NCBI GenBank assembly: GCA_025738555.1
Contig: JAOVFP010000012.1
Location: 3,348,001-3,412,000 of the forward strand
Direction: 5' to 3'
Length of the DNA stretch: 64,000 nucleotides
From: Cyathus striatus
Taxonomy: Eukaryota; Basidiomycota; Agaricomycetes; Agaricales; Nidulariaceae
In this document: positions 1 through 13,000 of the stretch, one piece after another
Numbering within the stretch: position 1 is the stretch's first letter
Layout of the letters: the number at the start of each line of letters is the position of its first letter
Program-made: the position numbers and the translations under genes
The notes under the pieces: model-generated
The model's database searches: none
What the model saw: the letters and a program-made list of their open reading frames with translations, nothing else
What the model was told of the DNA's origin: nothing

Positions 1-600
1 ACACTCTGACAGTTCGATCATTTGAGCTAGACACCACTTGTGTTCCATCTGGAGAAAATGCCACTGATGTCACAGAATGAGTGTGGCCTTCAAATGGTCC
101 TGCAATGGTTTTTCCACTCTTCACATTCCACACTATGACAGTTTTATCATTTGAGCCAGACACCACTTTTGTTCCATCAGGAGAAAATGCTACTGATGAC
201 ACCCAATTACTGTGGCCTTTAAATGGTCCAGCAATATTTTTTCCACTCTCCACATTCCACACTCTGACAGTTTGATCATTTGAGCCAGACACCACTTGTG
301 TTCCATTAGGAGAAAATGCCACTGATGTCACAGAATTACTGTGACTTTTAAATGGTCCAGCAATGGTTTTTCCACTCTCCACATTCCATACTCTGACAGT
401 TTCATCATTTGAGCCAGACACTACTTGTGTTCCATCAGGAGAAAATGCCACTGATGTAACAGAATGAGTGTGGCCTTCAAATGGCCCAGCAGTGTTTTTT
501 CTACTCTCCAAATTCCACACTCTGACAATTCCATTCTTTGAGCCAAATACTACATCTTGCCCATCAGGAGAATATGCCACACATGTAACAATTGAATTAC
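1..600 (-). repeat. 126-bp WD40-coding tandem repeats
   Basis: About five tandem units of exactly 126 bp (42 codons) encode WD40 blades of the NACHT gene. The phrase encoding the blade-end VVSGSNDxTVRVWN recurs every 126 bp (near 25, 151, 277, 403 and 529). The inner units are nearly identical at DNA level, differing by a few bases; the unit nearest the linker is the most divergent. Confidence 0.9.
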
Positions 601-2573
601 TATAATATACTGTATGCAATGCTGCATTCCATATTTTGTCTCTTCCTTTTACAATTGAAACTGTTTTCTGAAAGAAAGGTGAGAAAATTTTCACAATCAA
701 TGAGTCTTCAGGTGCAAATGGTAATGCTGACAGATATATACTTGTCATGCTTATTGTGATGGGAATATAAAAATTTGTGACAAATTTTATACCATCTTCA
801 ATAAAATCAAGTTGATATGAGCAAATCTGATTAAATTTAAGTATTTCATTTCTTTAAATATCTGATGGCATACCTTTGTACAAAATGTTAATTTTTTCAG
901 CAATTCTTGTGCTGTCTGTACTTCATTTAAGAGACTCATTATTTCCAACCAGAATAAGAATTTGCAGTATAAAAATTCATTTAAATCTGTTACTAAAGAA
1001 TTATAGTGGCATTTCTTATCCCCAATCATTTCAATATAATGTATGTTCCAATTCCTGCAGCAATATTGAAGATGTGTAGGTATATACTGTTTTATTTTTT
1101 GTGATAAGCTTTCAATGTCTTTATTTGCTACATAGGATGATTCAATATTGCAAATATTAAATTTCAGCTCAGTATTGAGAATTCTAAAAATCATTTTGGT
1201 TATTCTTGGAATGTGTTTGACTTTATTAATTAGAAATTTATTATTATTTAAACCTCTTTCCAAAAACTCAACAAATGATAAATGATGAAATGCTATATTG
1301 TCATTATTTGTTGAAATGACAGGTAGAAGTTGATGTGTAATTCTTTTAACTTCATTTGTAATGGCATTATCATTTCCACTAACATCCAAGAAGTGCTTGA
1401 TATCCTCTTTTCTCAATGGTGATTTTGCCAACAATAATGTTGCCAATACTTGTCTAACAATTTCCTTTCTATGTTCTGACCATTTTCCAAATGACATTTG
1501 AAGCATTTGATAATAGAGATCTTCAATCCCATGGCTTATATTCCATGACAGTACTTCTTCAAGCTTTTCATCTGGTGAAAGCTGGTCATCTTGCTCTGGA
1601 GTCAGGGTGATGTATCTGACTGCAGTAGATGCCCAGATAAATAATCCAGCAGCTTGTTTGCACATCTTCTTTAGCTCATTTTCTGTTAAATCAAATTGTA
1701 ATTCATCTTTGAAAGTTTCAAAACTTTGTTTCAGAAAGAAAGAAATATCTTGATTTATCTCTGAGTTATAGAGTGAATCAGTTTCCAATATAATAGTTTT
1801 GCATATGTCTTTATTCTGGATAATGTCTGGTAGAGAACCAGGCCTTCCAGTCAAAATGAGCTTGTATTGTTTAGGAAGTACTATCCAATCTTGTAATGTC
1901 TTTTTCAAAGATTTTAAAAACTCAGATGATCTGCATTCATCCAATGCATCAATAATAAATGCAGGTGGATGTGATTTCAATTGTTCTTTGCAAACATTCA
2001 GTGGATTAGCAATCAGGTGTTTGAAATGCCATTCAATTCTCCCAAGTTGGAAAGTATTATTAAGCAGTTCTTCAATTTTCTCTTTCACAATGGAATACTT
2101 GGAATTAGATGCTAAATCTGCAGCTATTGTTCTCCAAACCACAGTTGCATCACTTAAGGTTTCATCATCTCTCTTGAAGAAATGATATCCACCAAGTCTA
2201 TTATTGTATTCATTGGAGCCAAGAGTTCCAATCAGAGTGGAGGCTATTGCAGATTTTCCTGAGCCAGGACTACCAGTAATCCACATAATGTTTGTAGTTG
2301 ACTCTTCTATAAATTAAATTAATAATTTTGTAATGGTTCTACATTGAATATCATACCAAAATCATTTAGCCACTCATATATATCATTCAGAATGGTAACT
2401 CTAGTCCCTTCCATACATGGAGGCAGATAATGCAAGTTATGATCAACAGGCTTCAATAACTTAAGTTTTTCGGAGATTTCATCATTTTTTGTGTTGTAAT
2501 TATTAATTTGATCACGACCGACAGCATTCAGCTGAGCACCAGACACATTGACGTGGTGGGAACCGGAGAACAT
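1..2573 (-). CDS. NACHT-WD40 (NLR-like) protein, 5' part
   Basis: STAND-type signalling NTPase of the fungal NLR class; family members act in non-self recognition and cell-death control. Exons on the minus strand are 2357-2573, 874-2306 and below 826. Introns 2307-2356 (GTATGA...ATAG) and 827-873 (GTATGC...TCAG) restore the frame exactly. The N-terminus carries the VGRDQINNYN leader common in agaricomycete members. Walker A GSPGSGKS lies near residue 84 and Walker B FIIDALDE near residue 190. After a helical linker ending in IYLSALPFAPEDS, WD40 repeats start and run off the window edge, so the C-terminus is missing. The upstream 300 bp show no other gene. Family assignment is firm; the recognised ligand is unknown. 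Confidence 0.93.
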
Positions 2574-4729
2574 ATGAAGATTTTCAGCTATTGCAAATGC
2601 AGGAGAATTTGACCTTGAGCTTGTAAGATGTTGTACTTGAATAGTAAGGCGTTTGAGATAACGAGAGAGGGGGAGTGAAAGTTAGTGTGAACAGGAAATA
2701 TATGTAGAACAATGCGATTGATACGCGTGGTAAACGTGTTCCGAGCCAAATTGTTGGTATGATCAGCTGTTCTTCTATAATAAGATACACCTTCTCGTTC
2801 TATGTATATCGGACAACATGTTTACGGCCTTACCCTATCGCGTGTTGATATCACACGTTTGGTGCGTATCGATAAGGGATTTCCAAACTGTGGGTTTAAT
2901 GTAGTCACGAGTTATCGAGAGTCGCGGAGATGGACGTTTGGAATTGCTTCCTACGTCACACCTAATAATCATTTATCGCGCGATGGCTGCACTTTATAAT
3001 ACAAATATGTTCGCTTTCTTTGAGAAATTGAAGCTTTTATAGTCTACTCTATGGCTAAGGAATCGCTATCGAAGACTTACTGCCAATCTACTGTATCATC
3101 TACTAACAAATAGAGTGATGTATTGTGATTCTTCCTATATCAGTAACATCAATCGATACCTGCAACGCCTTTAGGATTTATTATGGTTTTGCGATGAAGA
3201 TTCGCTCGAGACTCTGAGAGTGCAGTAGTCTCTCTTGCTCAACATGTTCAATTGTCTTTCAATGCCCAGCAACTTCCTCATGTCGATGCACTAATGGATC
3301 TATATGATCGCATGACGCGGCCACGTCCTCCTTCTGATGTGCCACCAAGTTGGGGCCGCGGAGATTCGAACTTAGCATTCTACTGTGAGACTTGTCGACT
3401 GGACTGCAGAAGGGCTTCCTTCATTTTGCGGTACTTATTCACATACGTATCTGGACCTCTTCGTGACAACGCTGGAAAATCCGCACCTTACGGTAAGGGA
3501 GCAAGCTAATGTGTTACTTTAGTGTTTAATCATTTATGCGGTAATGAACACCAGCTGGCGGATTGAACGATTCACTTACCGTTCAAATGTAATCGCCAGT
3601 ACATCGGGCCTCAGGCCTCACCAGTGTCAATGATTCGTCGAAGGGCCTGGTAGGATCAACTTATCATTGGCAAGTATTGATTAACCAGTGCACGTCGTTT
3701 TATTTCTGTTGTTATCGATAGCCCGGTAGATTGCATCAGTAAATCTGACATCGCATTATTTTGATCTTTTGATGTCTTTTAAAGTCCGACGCGACACTAA
3801 CAACATCAAAGACATCAACGTAACGTGACTTCCTAACGATAGGTCATTTGCGATCAACGTCGCGCCAAGCTTTGCAACGCCAGAATCATATTTCAAAGCC
3901 CTTGAAAAGACGATGAAAGTCACTAGTAACATCTTTCAAAGGTATGCTGTCTTTGGAAAGAAAATATTGGAAGTACCTGGACATTTTAAAAGCAGCCATA
4001 AGTAATTGTTGTGCAATATTAGTATAACATCATTGAATATGGTGATTATATTACAACAATACTATAGAGAGAACATCGATGTAGTCTAAGTATACAATAA
4101 TTATGAATGTAGAACTGATACACTCTTCCACTCCTTCCACTCGGCTCATAAAATCTAACTCCACCTCTCCCATGCTATAATCCCCCTGCGCTACTAACCT
4201 CTAAGTTTCAAGGGAGCTATCACCTAGGATAGTGTTTAGAATTGGATATCATTCATTAAAATATAGTAGACGTACTTGAAGTAAACACCAGCGCCCCATC
4301 CACCTGTCCGACCCAGTATCCATAACCAATTGCAAGCTCTGGTGGCGACATCTTTAGCAAAAACCGCTATCGAGCTAATATAGTTCCACAAAACAATTAG
4401 TTGAATAAAGTATGTAAAAGTTTGAACTTACTGTTCAACCTTCGAGAGCAGTGAACTTGAACAGTCACGAGTAAGTAGAAGACTGCCTAAAGAACATTAG
4501 TTATTCTGGGTCATTGAGTATTGCCGCGTACATGTTGTGTTCAATTTGAGTGTGGGTGCATGGAGAACATCTCGCGAAGGTGGGGTGGGCGAGGTGTGCA
4601 AGTGAAGGTTGGAAGTTAGAACTCGTTGGAATGTCCTCAAGGCACACTCGGAACCGGAATCTTTAAAAATATGTATGGCGTGATTTCGGCTACCAGGGGC
4701 CAGCTCCTTCCGTCTTCGCTCTTCGACGT
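2574..4729. other. Intergenic, no gene seen
   Basis: Only short unsupported open frames are present, the longest about 85 codons at 3252-3509. No recognisable domain or splice-linked exon set was found. The stretch contains the left copy of a 36-bp inverted repeat at 3734-3769. Confidence 0.5.
3734..3769 (+). repeat. Left arm of an outer inverted repeat
   Basis: These 36 bp (begins CATCAGTAAATCTGACA) recur with one mismatch in reverse orientation at 6885-6920. The pair encloses the 8-bp-duplication element. They could be the ends of a roughly 3.2 kb older transposon, but no target duplication is obvious. Confidence 0.6.
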
Positions 4730-4737
4730 CTCGACTC

Positions 4738-6250
4738 AGGACCCTGGACATATGGGTCAAAGGTCGTTCCAGAAAATTTCCTTTTTTCCCATAGTTTGTC
4801 CGTCCCAAATTTGCGATTTTTTGTCCGGAATTGGAACGACATTCCAAATAAATTTCGAAATTTGTCCGGAGATCCAAGAACGTCCTCCTAGCATGCAGTT
4901 TTTGTCCGATAAGCATGTAACGGTCTCTAATCACATCAGTTTTTGTCAGGCTGGTCATCCAAATCCTAAGCTTCATGGTACATAGGCCTATAACAGTAAG
5001 AAGCACACATATTTATTGTTCTCTGATACGTGAACATTTAGCAGTACATATTATAACCTATTATGCATTTCTCTTTCTGAAGTTCTTCACCACATTGCTA
5101 ATATTTTTGCATATAGCATGTAGTTCTTTATAGATGTTTAGAACTTCTTGCCCAATTTACAGGCCATTAGCTGAGAGTGAAACAGGCCCATGTGACAAGA
5201 GAATTAAGACTTCGCAAGCAGGCAGATGTGCAAATTAGTGGAAATCAAACACAGCGGTCTTTGTAGGCTTTAGTTTAAAATCATGACCATGTATGTGTTG
5301 AAATATCTGCACCGAAATTCTGGAAAGTGCGCAGATATTAGATGTCATGTTTGCGGCTTCATTTCTCGTATTTTTGCCACTTTTCTAGTACATGGCGATG
5401 ACTAGATACTGGGTGAATGCATCAGTGATTTCTGGTGGCAGATAAATAAAAAGAGAAAGTAACATTTGCCAATCTGTATCCTATTATCAACGAGAAAAAA
5501 TACATAGTCATTGATAACCAGAAGTTTATTAAGAGTTACTCGGGCTGTGGATAAATAATCAAGTGTTGGAACCTTGGATGCAAAAAACATTCTGTGCCGT
5601 TTTTTAGCATCCTTTTTAAACAGAAGTGTGAATTTGTCTTCATATCAACCGAAATAAGTGATATTTACACACCTCAACGGCATCACTTGTTGGAACCTTT
5701 TGCTGCTTGCTCCCACTGTACCTTACGTTCTGAGCCTATCCCAATAGCCCGATCGTCTTGATTTTCCTTCAATACCTGGCGAAACTGAATAATTATCTTC
5801 GATCTTATGGTAGTGTCTTCGATGATTGTAGTGATTGAATCAGGATTGCAACTTATGTGTATACCCTTCTTAGCCTGTTGTGTTTCGTGCTCCCAATGCA
5901 TAGCTACCATCACACTAAACTCTGAATAAATCTAAAAAATAAATATATAATGTGTGTTTACAACGAGAATCGAACACGCGACATCTTGACATGACTAACA
6001 GTACTGTCAGCTCTCAAACCGTTTCACCACCTAAGCCAACAGAGCATTAAGCCGAGATGCTACATACCTGTCTATGTCCGGACCTCGGAACGACCCTCAG
6101 ATGAAGAGATCAATGCTGTCCGAATTTTTGGAACTACATTTTGCTCAGAAAGTCCCAAGTTTGTCCGTATCTGGAACGTCTTAAGGGGTCAAATTTCAAA
6201 AAAATTGTCCGCTTCACGGAACGACCTTTGGCCTATATGTCCAGGGTCCT
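4738..6250. mobile_element. hAT-like non-autonomous element with 8-bp TSD
   Basis: A 1513-bp unit bounded by near-perfect inverted ends (AGGACCCTGGACATATGGGT at the left, its complement with small changes at the right) of about 33 bp. It is flanked on both sides by the identical octamer CTCGACTC (4730-4737 and 6251-6258). An 8-bp target duplication is the hallmark of the hAT superfamily. The words TTGTCCG and GGAACGAC recur inside both ends, as subterminal transposase-binding motifs often do. No transposase was recognised; a 76-codon minus-strand frame at 5683-5913 is of unknown nature. Superfamily is inferred from the duplication length alone. Confidence 0.72.
5962..6045 (-). other. tRNA-like relic with A and B boxes
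   Basis: The minus strand shows an A-box-like TGGCTTAGGTGG and, about 60 nt later, a B-box-like TGTTCGATTCT, in tRNA order and spacing. The acceptor and T stems do not pair, so this is not a functional tRNA. It may be a tRNA-derived SINE head or a decayed tRNA inside the hAT-like element. Confidence 0.35.
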
Positions 6251-6258
6251 CTCGACTC

Positions 6259-7056
6259 TCGACATCGAATGGCAGATGGGACCAGGGCTTGTCCAGATCC
6301 CTCACGTTTCAATTTTGACAGCGCTTGTGTCGACAAGACAACTTGGGCGAGGAACTACAAGGGATTGGTGTGCACTGCGCAGTGGCAAGTGTTGAGGCCT
6401 GAGAGAAGGGCTGTTGGAGCCAAAAAGTGGTGGTAAGCAATAAGTTCGGCTATAGAATGTTGGTGGGTGATGAGTACTGAGTGGTAAGCACGTTGCTGTG
6501 TCAAGCTGCATTGACCGTGACTAAGTTAAGGGAACATGAGGTTAGTGAGAGTAATTTAGAGCACGGCAATGGGGACTCAGCCCTGTAGGAATTATACTTA
6601 TTTACAGCTGGAACAATCTCCTGCACGTCTGTACTATGTATAGTATATCGAAGCCCATCTCGTGAAAGAAACTTTGCCGCTGCAAAGACGGTATGAAAGA
6701 GAATCGGAAAGTTCGGCCTCAAATTGCGAACGTATATTAGCAAGCCCCTTGAAGTGAAAGTTCGTGGTGGAAGGAAAAGCATTGAAAAGGATAGAAAAGC
6801 GAACGTCAGGACATTAAATGGCGCGAAAGCAGAAGCTAAGCCGGAATTTAAAAGTAAATGTCACGCGTAAAAGTTAACGTGATGAAAGATCAAAATAATG
6901 CGTTGTCAGATTTACTGATGTGGAACAGTAGGATTAATCATTAGATCGTGTGATGAGCGCATGTGGAAGGCGGGGATGAGAATGGTCACATAAAGATGGT
7001 GTTATCGATGGGATACTTTCGTTTTCCTTTTGTGGTGGAATCTAATCGCAGATGCA
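6259..7056. other. Intergenic between two transposons
   Basis: No supported gene. It contains the right copy of the 36-bp inverted repeat at 6885-6920 and ends at the target duplication of the MULE element. Confidence 0.5.
6885..6920 (-). repeat. Right arm of the outer inverted repeat
   Basis: Reverse complement of 3734-3769 with one substitution. Sequence outside the pair does not match. Confidence 0.6.
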
Positions 7057-7066
7057 GCTTAAGGAG

Positions 7067-7135
7067 AGGTAGTACGTAGTACGACACATAACACATTGAG
7101 AATCACACATTACACATTGATCGACACACATGGAA
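7067..7135 (+). repeat. Left terminal inverted repeat of the MULE
   Basis: Starts directly after the 10-bp duplication. It is followed by short direct repeats of ACACATT/CACACAT type that mirror the right end. Confidence 0.75.
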
Positions 7136-7299
7136 AAATACACATGATCACGTGTGCATAGGACTTTGCTTTGTCATAGAAATAAATAAAACAAAAATAA
7201 AACCGAAAGAGCTATCATTACATAATGAAAAACAAAGATGGAAATTTTTGAATTTGTGCGGCTTGACCTTCAGAGTGCGTGAAGCCATGGCACCCTCTA

Positions 7300-7400
7300 T
7301 GCGTTCACAAAGCTATGGAAAGCCTAACAACCACGCTCAATCCCATCAAATGGAATTGAGTTCCGATTGTCGGCTTCTCCGGCTCCTCGGTTAGCGTTTA
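7300..7400 (-). pseudogene. Reversed degenerate copy of transposase exon 1
   Basis: The reverse complement of this stretch matches about 100 bp around exon 1 of the transposase (10020-10120). It reads GTQFHLMGLSVVVRLSIAL before a stop, against GNQFHLMKFSVVVRLSIQS in the gene. The start codon is lost (AAG for ATG). With exon 1 it forms an inverted repeat about 2.6 kb apart inside the element. Confidence 0.75.
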
Positions 7401-10058
7401 CATAATAGTCTGTGTAAACCCATAGACTTGTTTTGTAATGCATGTGAGGCGCTGAGCGTGAGTGTTAGGATCACAATACCCCCGCTTTCCTTATGTGGAT
7501 AGTGAGCATGAGCATTATATTTTATAGGAATAGTTAAAATGTGAACGTGAAATATTAGATCTATATACCAGATCTTGGATGTTGCTTGGGGTGATAATTC
7601 TGACCGAGAGCGTGAAACAGAATTTGACCGTGGTAAGTATGAGCCTTTAGACTTTGTTAAGGTTTGCCGAGAACCGTAGCGTTGGTATATTCCTGTGAAT
7701 ACACGTAGGTCAGTACACTAGATATAGAATAGAATCGTACCCTTGTATGTGTAGTTACTATTTGCATTGAATAGAGCAGAGATAAGTCAAGCGTACTAAA
7801 GATGATTGAGTTTTCGAAGCGTAAGTCTGACCAAACACTGAATCATGTAATGTCACGAGCTACCGCCGATTGGACTATCCGATGATACTCAGGCAATCGA
7901 CAATACTTACAGTATGAAGTAGCGAGTAATAAACTTATAATAGTGGGTCACCCTTTTTTGGCAACAACAGACGAGACTTAGCGCGTAGCCTTAAGTCGAG
8001 CTCTGGTCTTACAGTTCACACTGAATTGAAATAGGTAAAAGGATGATTCATTTTGTGTTTACACAGTACTTATATACCTTTCTGTACTCTACCCTATCTA
8101 ATTTCTATGCTGTTCCAACATGTTCTGGTATGTTTTAGAATGTTCTCCAACATTCTACTGACTCGGCTTTCTTGGGATAACCTTAGTATGAGAATTCATT
8201 AGCGAGTATTGCGCAGGCCAGCTGCGAAATAGAATTGAGAATACAAGAAAGAAAAAGAACTCTGGGTTTAGGGATAACGGTGTAGGTAGTCGAGAACCCT
8301 ATCTACTATAGAATGGTGATATATCCATAACAGACTTGAGCGTACAAGCTAATAAGTACATTTATCTAAATATCTTGAGATTTGCACTTAAATTGAGAGT
8401 GTGCATGGATATAATATAGGTAAATCGATAGCCGCAGATTTGATCCATATTCTTCAGATAGACTTGCACACACCGTTAGCAAGTTCTCATAATTTTATCC
8501 AGTGGTTCTAGGGCTCCGGGTGATTCTCGTGTTCATGCTCACGCGCTTGAAGTGAATACAATGTCAGATGTCAATTTAGATGACATGCATGAAGTTAATT
8601 AACTCGGTAAGTGTTAATGAGCGTGAATACACTTACACCCATTGACGCAGTCTGCAGATGTATGTTTGCATATCCGCACCCACGAACTCTCAGGCTGATT
8701 ATTATTGTAAGCGTGAATCATTATATTCATTAATAAGATAATATCTTTACGCTCATATATAATTCGTTCACACTTAAAATTTTATACTTCACACTCAGAC
8801 CCGGAAAATGCACGCTCAACTCACGCTTATAATTGAGCATGTACGGGATATTCTGGCTGCCCAATGTTTGGCATTGATACAAATGCCAATCATACATATA
8901 TTACTTAAAATGTTCCATTAGAATCCATTCTCTCTAGTTTTACGGATAACAGGTACTTACACCCATGTTCTGATGCAGTGTCATGAAAGTCCTAACTTTA
9001 TTGCAATGTATTAAGTATTTACCCTCACCGCAATGCATTTGTAATACACTGGTGTACATATTACAGAGACGCTACAACGAATTGTAAGTTCATGACTGTC
9101 ATAGATGGCCATGTATAAAAGGACGACGAGTTTGCCAACGGTGTGGCTTCAGAAATGTGTTGAAGTCACATTTCAAATAGAGGTAGGTGGCATGAATTAG
9201 TAAGTGATATTTTTTTTGCTACGTTGTACTACTAACTGTTTCCTACCGTAAGTATATATATATCAGTGCGTAATACTTAGTGTAAGTATTGTACATAATT
9301 ACTGATCGTGTATGTGTTGGAACAGGATAAATCATAATTTATCAGTATTCCCTCGCAGTATGTAGTACTATTGCAAAGAGCTCTCGATTTAATGGCTTTT
9401 CTTTTTTGGAAAATGTTACATTGCTTGAAACGTATTAAGTGGTATGTTTAATATTGCAAGAATCAATACGGAGCGTTTAAATAAATTAACAGAAATGCAT
9501 TTATTATAATGCTACTCGCCGGGTATTAAGATATATTATAAAATTTCGTCCTCGTTTATTCGCATTACGTTCTGGACTTTGCATTAAGGTATTTACATGC
9601 GTAGTAATGCTTTGCGGGGCAAACTTAGTTTTCGTGACAAGGCCATTCTCATATAACTTTACTCTAAACTGCGTAGCCATACTCAACTTTGATTAATCCC
9701 TGGCAGCTCCGGGGAGATTTTCACGTGTTGTGACATTCCTCAAATTTGGTTGTTGAGAAGGTCCACGAAGACGTATACATTGGAGAAAAAAGAGAGAGCG
9801 GGGGTGGAGAGACTGAGCAGATAAGTATGCGAGTTGAACGCGTTCGGACGCGTCGCGCAAACGTGATTTTACCGATTACGTAATACGATCTTCAACGTCT
9901 TGGTTTGTTGAATAATTTCAGTTTCGTTGCCTGTCCTACATTTTTAAACTCTTGAATACATATTAGTATATTTGATTTATAATTTATAGATAGTAGGTAT
10001 GGAATTCCATTCTTATGTGAGCATTATGAAATAGTAAATTCTAACCGAGAAAGCCGTG
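7401..10058. other. Non-coding 5' part of the MULE
   Basis: No convincing gene. The motif GAGCGTGA or close variants recurs in both orientations (near 7453, 7543, 7608, 8618, 8709, 8750, 8800 and 8822), so the stretch may hold binding sites. A 60-codon minus-strand frame at 9504-9686 has no recognisable similarity. Confidence 0.5.
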
Positions 10059-13000
10059 ATGCCGAATGTCGGAAATCAATTTCACCTGATGAAATTCAGC
10101 GTGGTTGTTAGGCTTTCCATACAAAGCGACCTCAACTTCCTTCACAAGGTTCCAAAATATGTTATAGCTGAGTTCCGTAACACCGTACGTGCTAAGTTTA
10201 ATATCTTATCTTGATCTCATCACTCGCTGATCGATGTCATAGGTGCATCAAGAAGAGTACATTGCAAGTAACCCCGCCACTTTTGACAACAATGATTGGG
10301 TAGACATTGCTGCCCTTCGGATATTTATCAATAACCGGGACAGCACGACCGAGCATGCCACCCTTGCACCTTTGCCAGCTTTATTTCCCAGGCTGTCAGT
10401 ACCACTGGTGGCTACACACCCACGTGTCAAACGCGAACCATTGGAGACCTACACATTGTTCAATTCACCACCGCGTCTAGAGCATGTGAAGCTGGAATCA
10501 ATTGGTGACGATATCATTGATCTTTGCGGCTCCAGTCCCCCTCCTCCTAGCTCAAGCCCTGCTCCCACTGCTTCTATTCGAACACGTATTACCTGAGAGA
10601 ACAATCAAGATGTTATTGAAATCCTGGAATCATCTGAAGACGAAATGGGGACCTCCGAAGTCGAATACAGTACGCTCTATACTATTATACTCAATTCAGT
10701 GATTGAGAGACATAATACATTAGATGACGAAAATACCTTAATTTTTGATCTAGATGAAGAGAGCGGTGAGTTGTTAATATAAATGGAGTGAATTGATATT
10801 GTGCTGACTGGGACTAGACTCTGAAGAATTCATGCTAAATGGTGCTGCAAGTGATGATGGTGAGATTTTACACAAATAGATTGAATGAAATTCATACTAA
10901 CCAGAACTAGATGCCCAGGAAGTCAACTTTGATATGTACAAGTCATCTGATGAATGTGAAGACAGTGATACCGAAAATGATATCAACACTGATTTGTCTC
11001 CAACTGTCTGGTTGGATAGCAATGTCGAAACTGTCAAAATCACAACCGGCCTCACATCAATTACAACAAGGGTCAAGGTATGCGCTGTTGAGTATGTGAA
11101 GGGAATTCCTACAGTCTGGCCAATTCCTCGTCAAGCAACTGCATACATCCTTGATCTCAGTGACAAGAAATACAGATTTAGAGACAAAAGTGGCCGACTC
11201 CTTTCGGTGGATGCTATTATTAAGGACAAGGTACGTTACATCTGTTCAATTGAGTGCTACTGGCTAAGGACTTCTGATATCTAGGATAGAGATTCATGGG
11301 CTGGCACCAGTGGTGTGAAAGATTCATCAGCCAAAGTTATCAATATTCTTGGAATGAAAAGTGTTGTATGCCGCCGCTCACGTATTAAGTGTCAAGGTAT
11401 ATGGGCCTGTGAGTATGTTGATTCTCAACTGCTAAAGGTTACTCGACATGATTTGGATCCAAATGCGAACAAGCCCCTTATTAATGCTCAGCTTGTTGCA
11501 CGCAAAGAAGAAGTATGATCTGTATTAAAAGAAACAACCACGTCAGTTTTTCATTTTAATTGTCACTTCTTTTGTTAATATTTATTAGGTATTTTCATGT
11601 AATTCATTCCCAATGGAAATGTGAGGTGAAAGGTTCTAACGGAATGATTCCCTGCAATGGAATCCCAGTTATGAAATCACTGAAAGTGGTAAGTTGACTT
11701 ATTCCCTGGTGATCACATTTTTATAGCTTCTGTAGTCTAGGATCCGGGAACGATACTTTATTGGCTGTAGTGAATGGAGCAGACACATTTGCCATAAAGC
11801 ATCAAGTATTCCTGATTATGTCAGTGAGGAAATGCTTTCCTCGCTGTTTCATACTGGCCATATTTCTCTATCTGATGCACATGACACTAAACCATGTCCG
11901 CACATCATCTCTTCAAGGATAGGTGGCCGGTTGAAACACTGCCGTAAGCATTCATATTGTTCTATCATCTTTCCATCTGATGTATTGTCATAGCATACAC
12001 CCATGTTGTTAATGGGAAAGCTGTGCAAGGTGAGATGAAAAAGCACCTTTGCAAAGCCTACCGAACGATATATGTGCCTGAGGATAAATCCATCCGAAAG
12101 GCTGTTGTTATACATAATCCCTCCCTTCCACATACTCACCCATTGGCTATCGATTCCAAGCTATCGCATGAAAGTAAGAAACTCTACACGAAGTTGGTTG
12201 AGGATGCTGGTCTTTGGGGCTTGTCTGTTCAAATGGTGGATAATGGTGTGCAATACATTACCAATTGAATAGCTAGCTGTAAAACTTATTATGTAAACAG
12301 CGAGCTCTACCAAGCTGGAATTAGATGGCAAGACTCCTGCACTTCATGACAATGCACTCATGGATCATCGTCGAAAGAAGGACTTAATTAGAAAAGTAAA
12401 GGTTGAGAATGCACCTTACGGTCTCAATTACCTTGGTAAGCACATTGTGATTTCGGTTTAGCTATCTGACAATCACGTCTAGGTATATGCGACCTTAACA
12501 AGAAAGAGTCCAAGCTTCCTGTCAGCCAGCGATATATTCAAGGCATCCGTACAGTTGGTCCACACAGAATTATACTAACCTTCGACTCGTATCTCTTGTC
12601 CCTCATTCATGAGGTCACTTCATTTGAAGTGGATCATACTTTCAAGCGCGTTCTGGAGTACAATGAATGGGAGATTGTTATATACAGTCCAGAAGTACAA
12701 CGAGGTATTGCTATCATTGCTATCATTAGCTCTTGTGGTCTCACACAGATCACACACTCCTCGCAGCAGTTACCATTGGTCGTGTATACACCAATGGGCA
12801 TAGTCAATCATTTTATAAGCAGCTCTTCAATGCATTTCAAGATATGGTTAAAGAAGTGACCTCAAAGCCTATGCGCTTCAAGGCACTTACTCCAGGTGGC
12901 AATTTGCTCTGCATGAATGCAGATATGGAGGCTGCACAGTCGCTGGGCTTCGGGGAATCATTTATCACTACTAATGTGCCGGAATACAGTGGTATACCCG

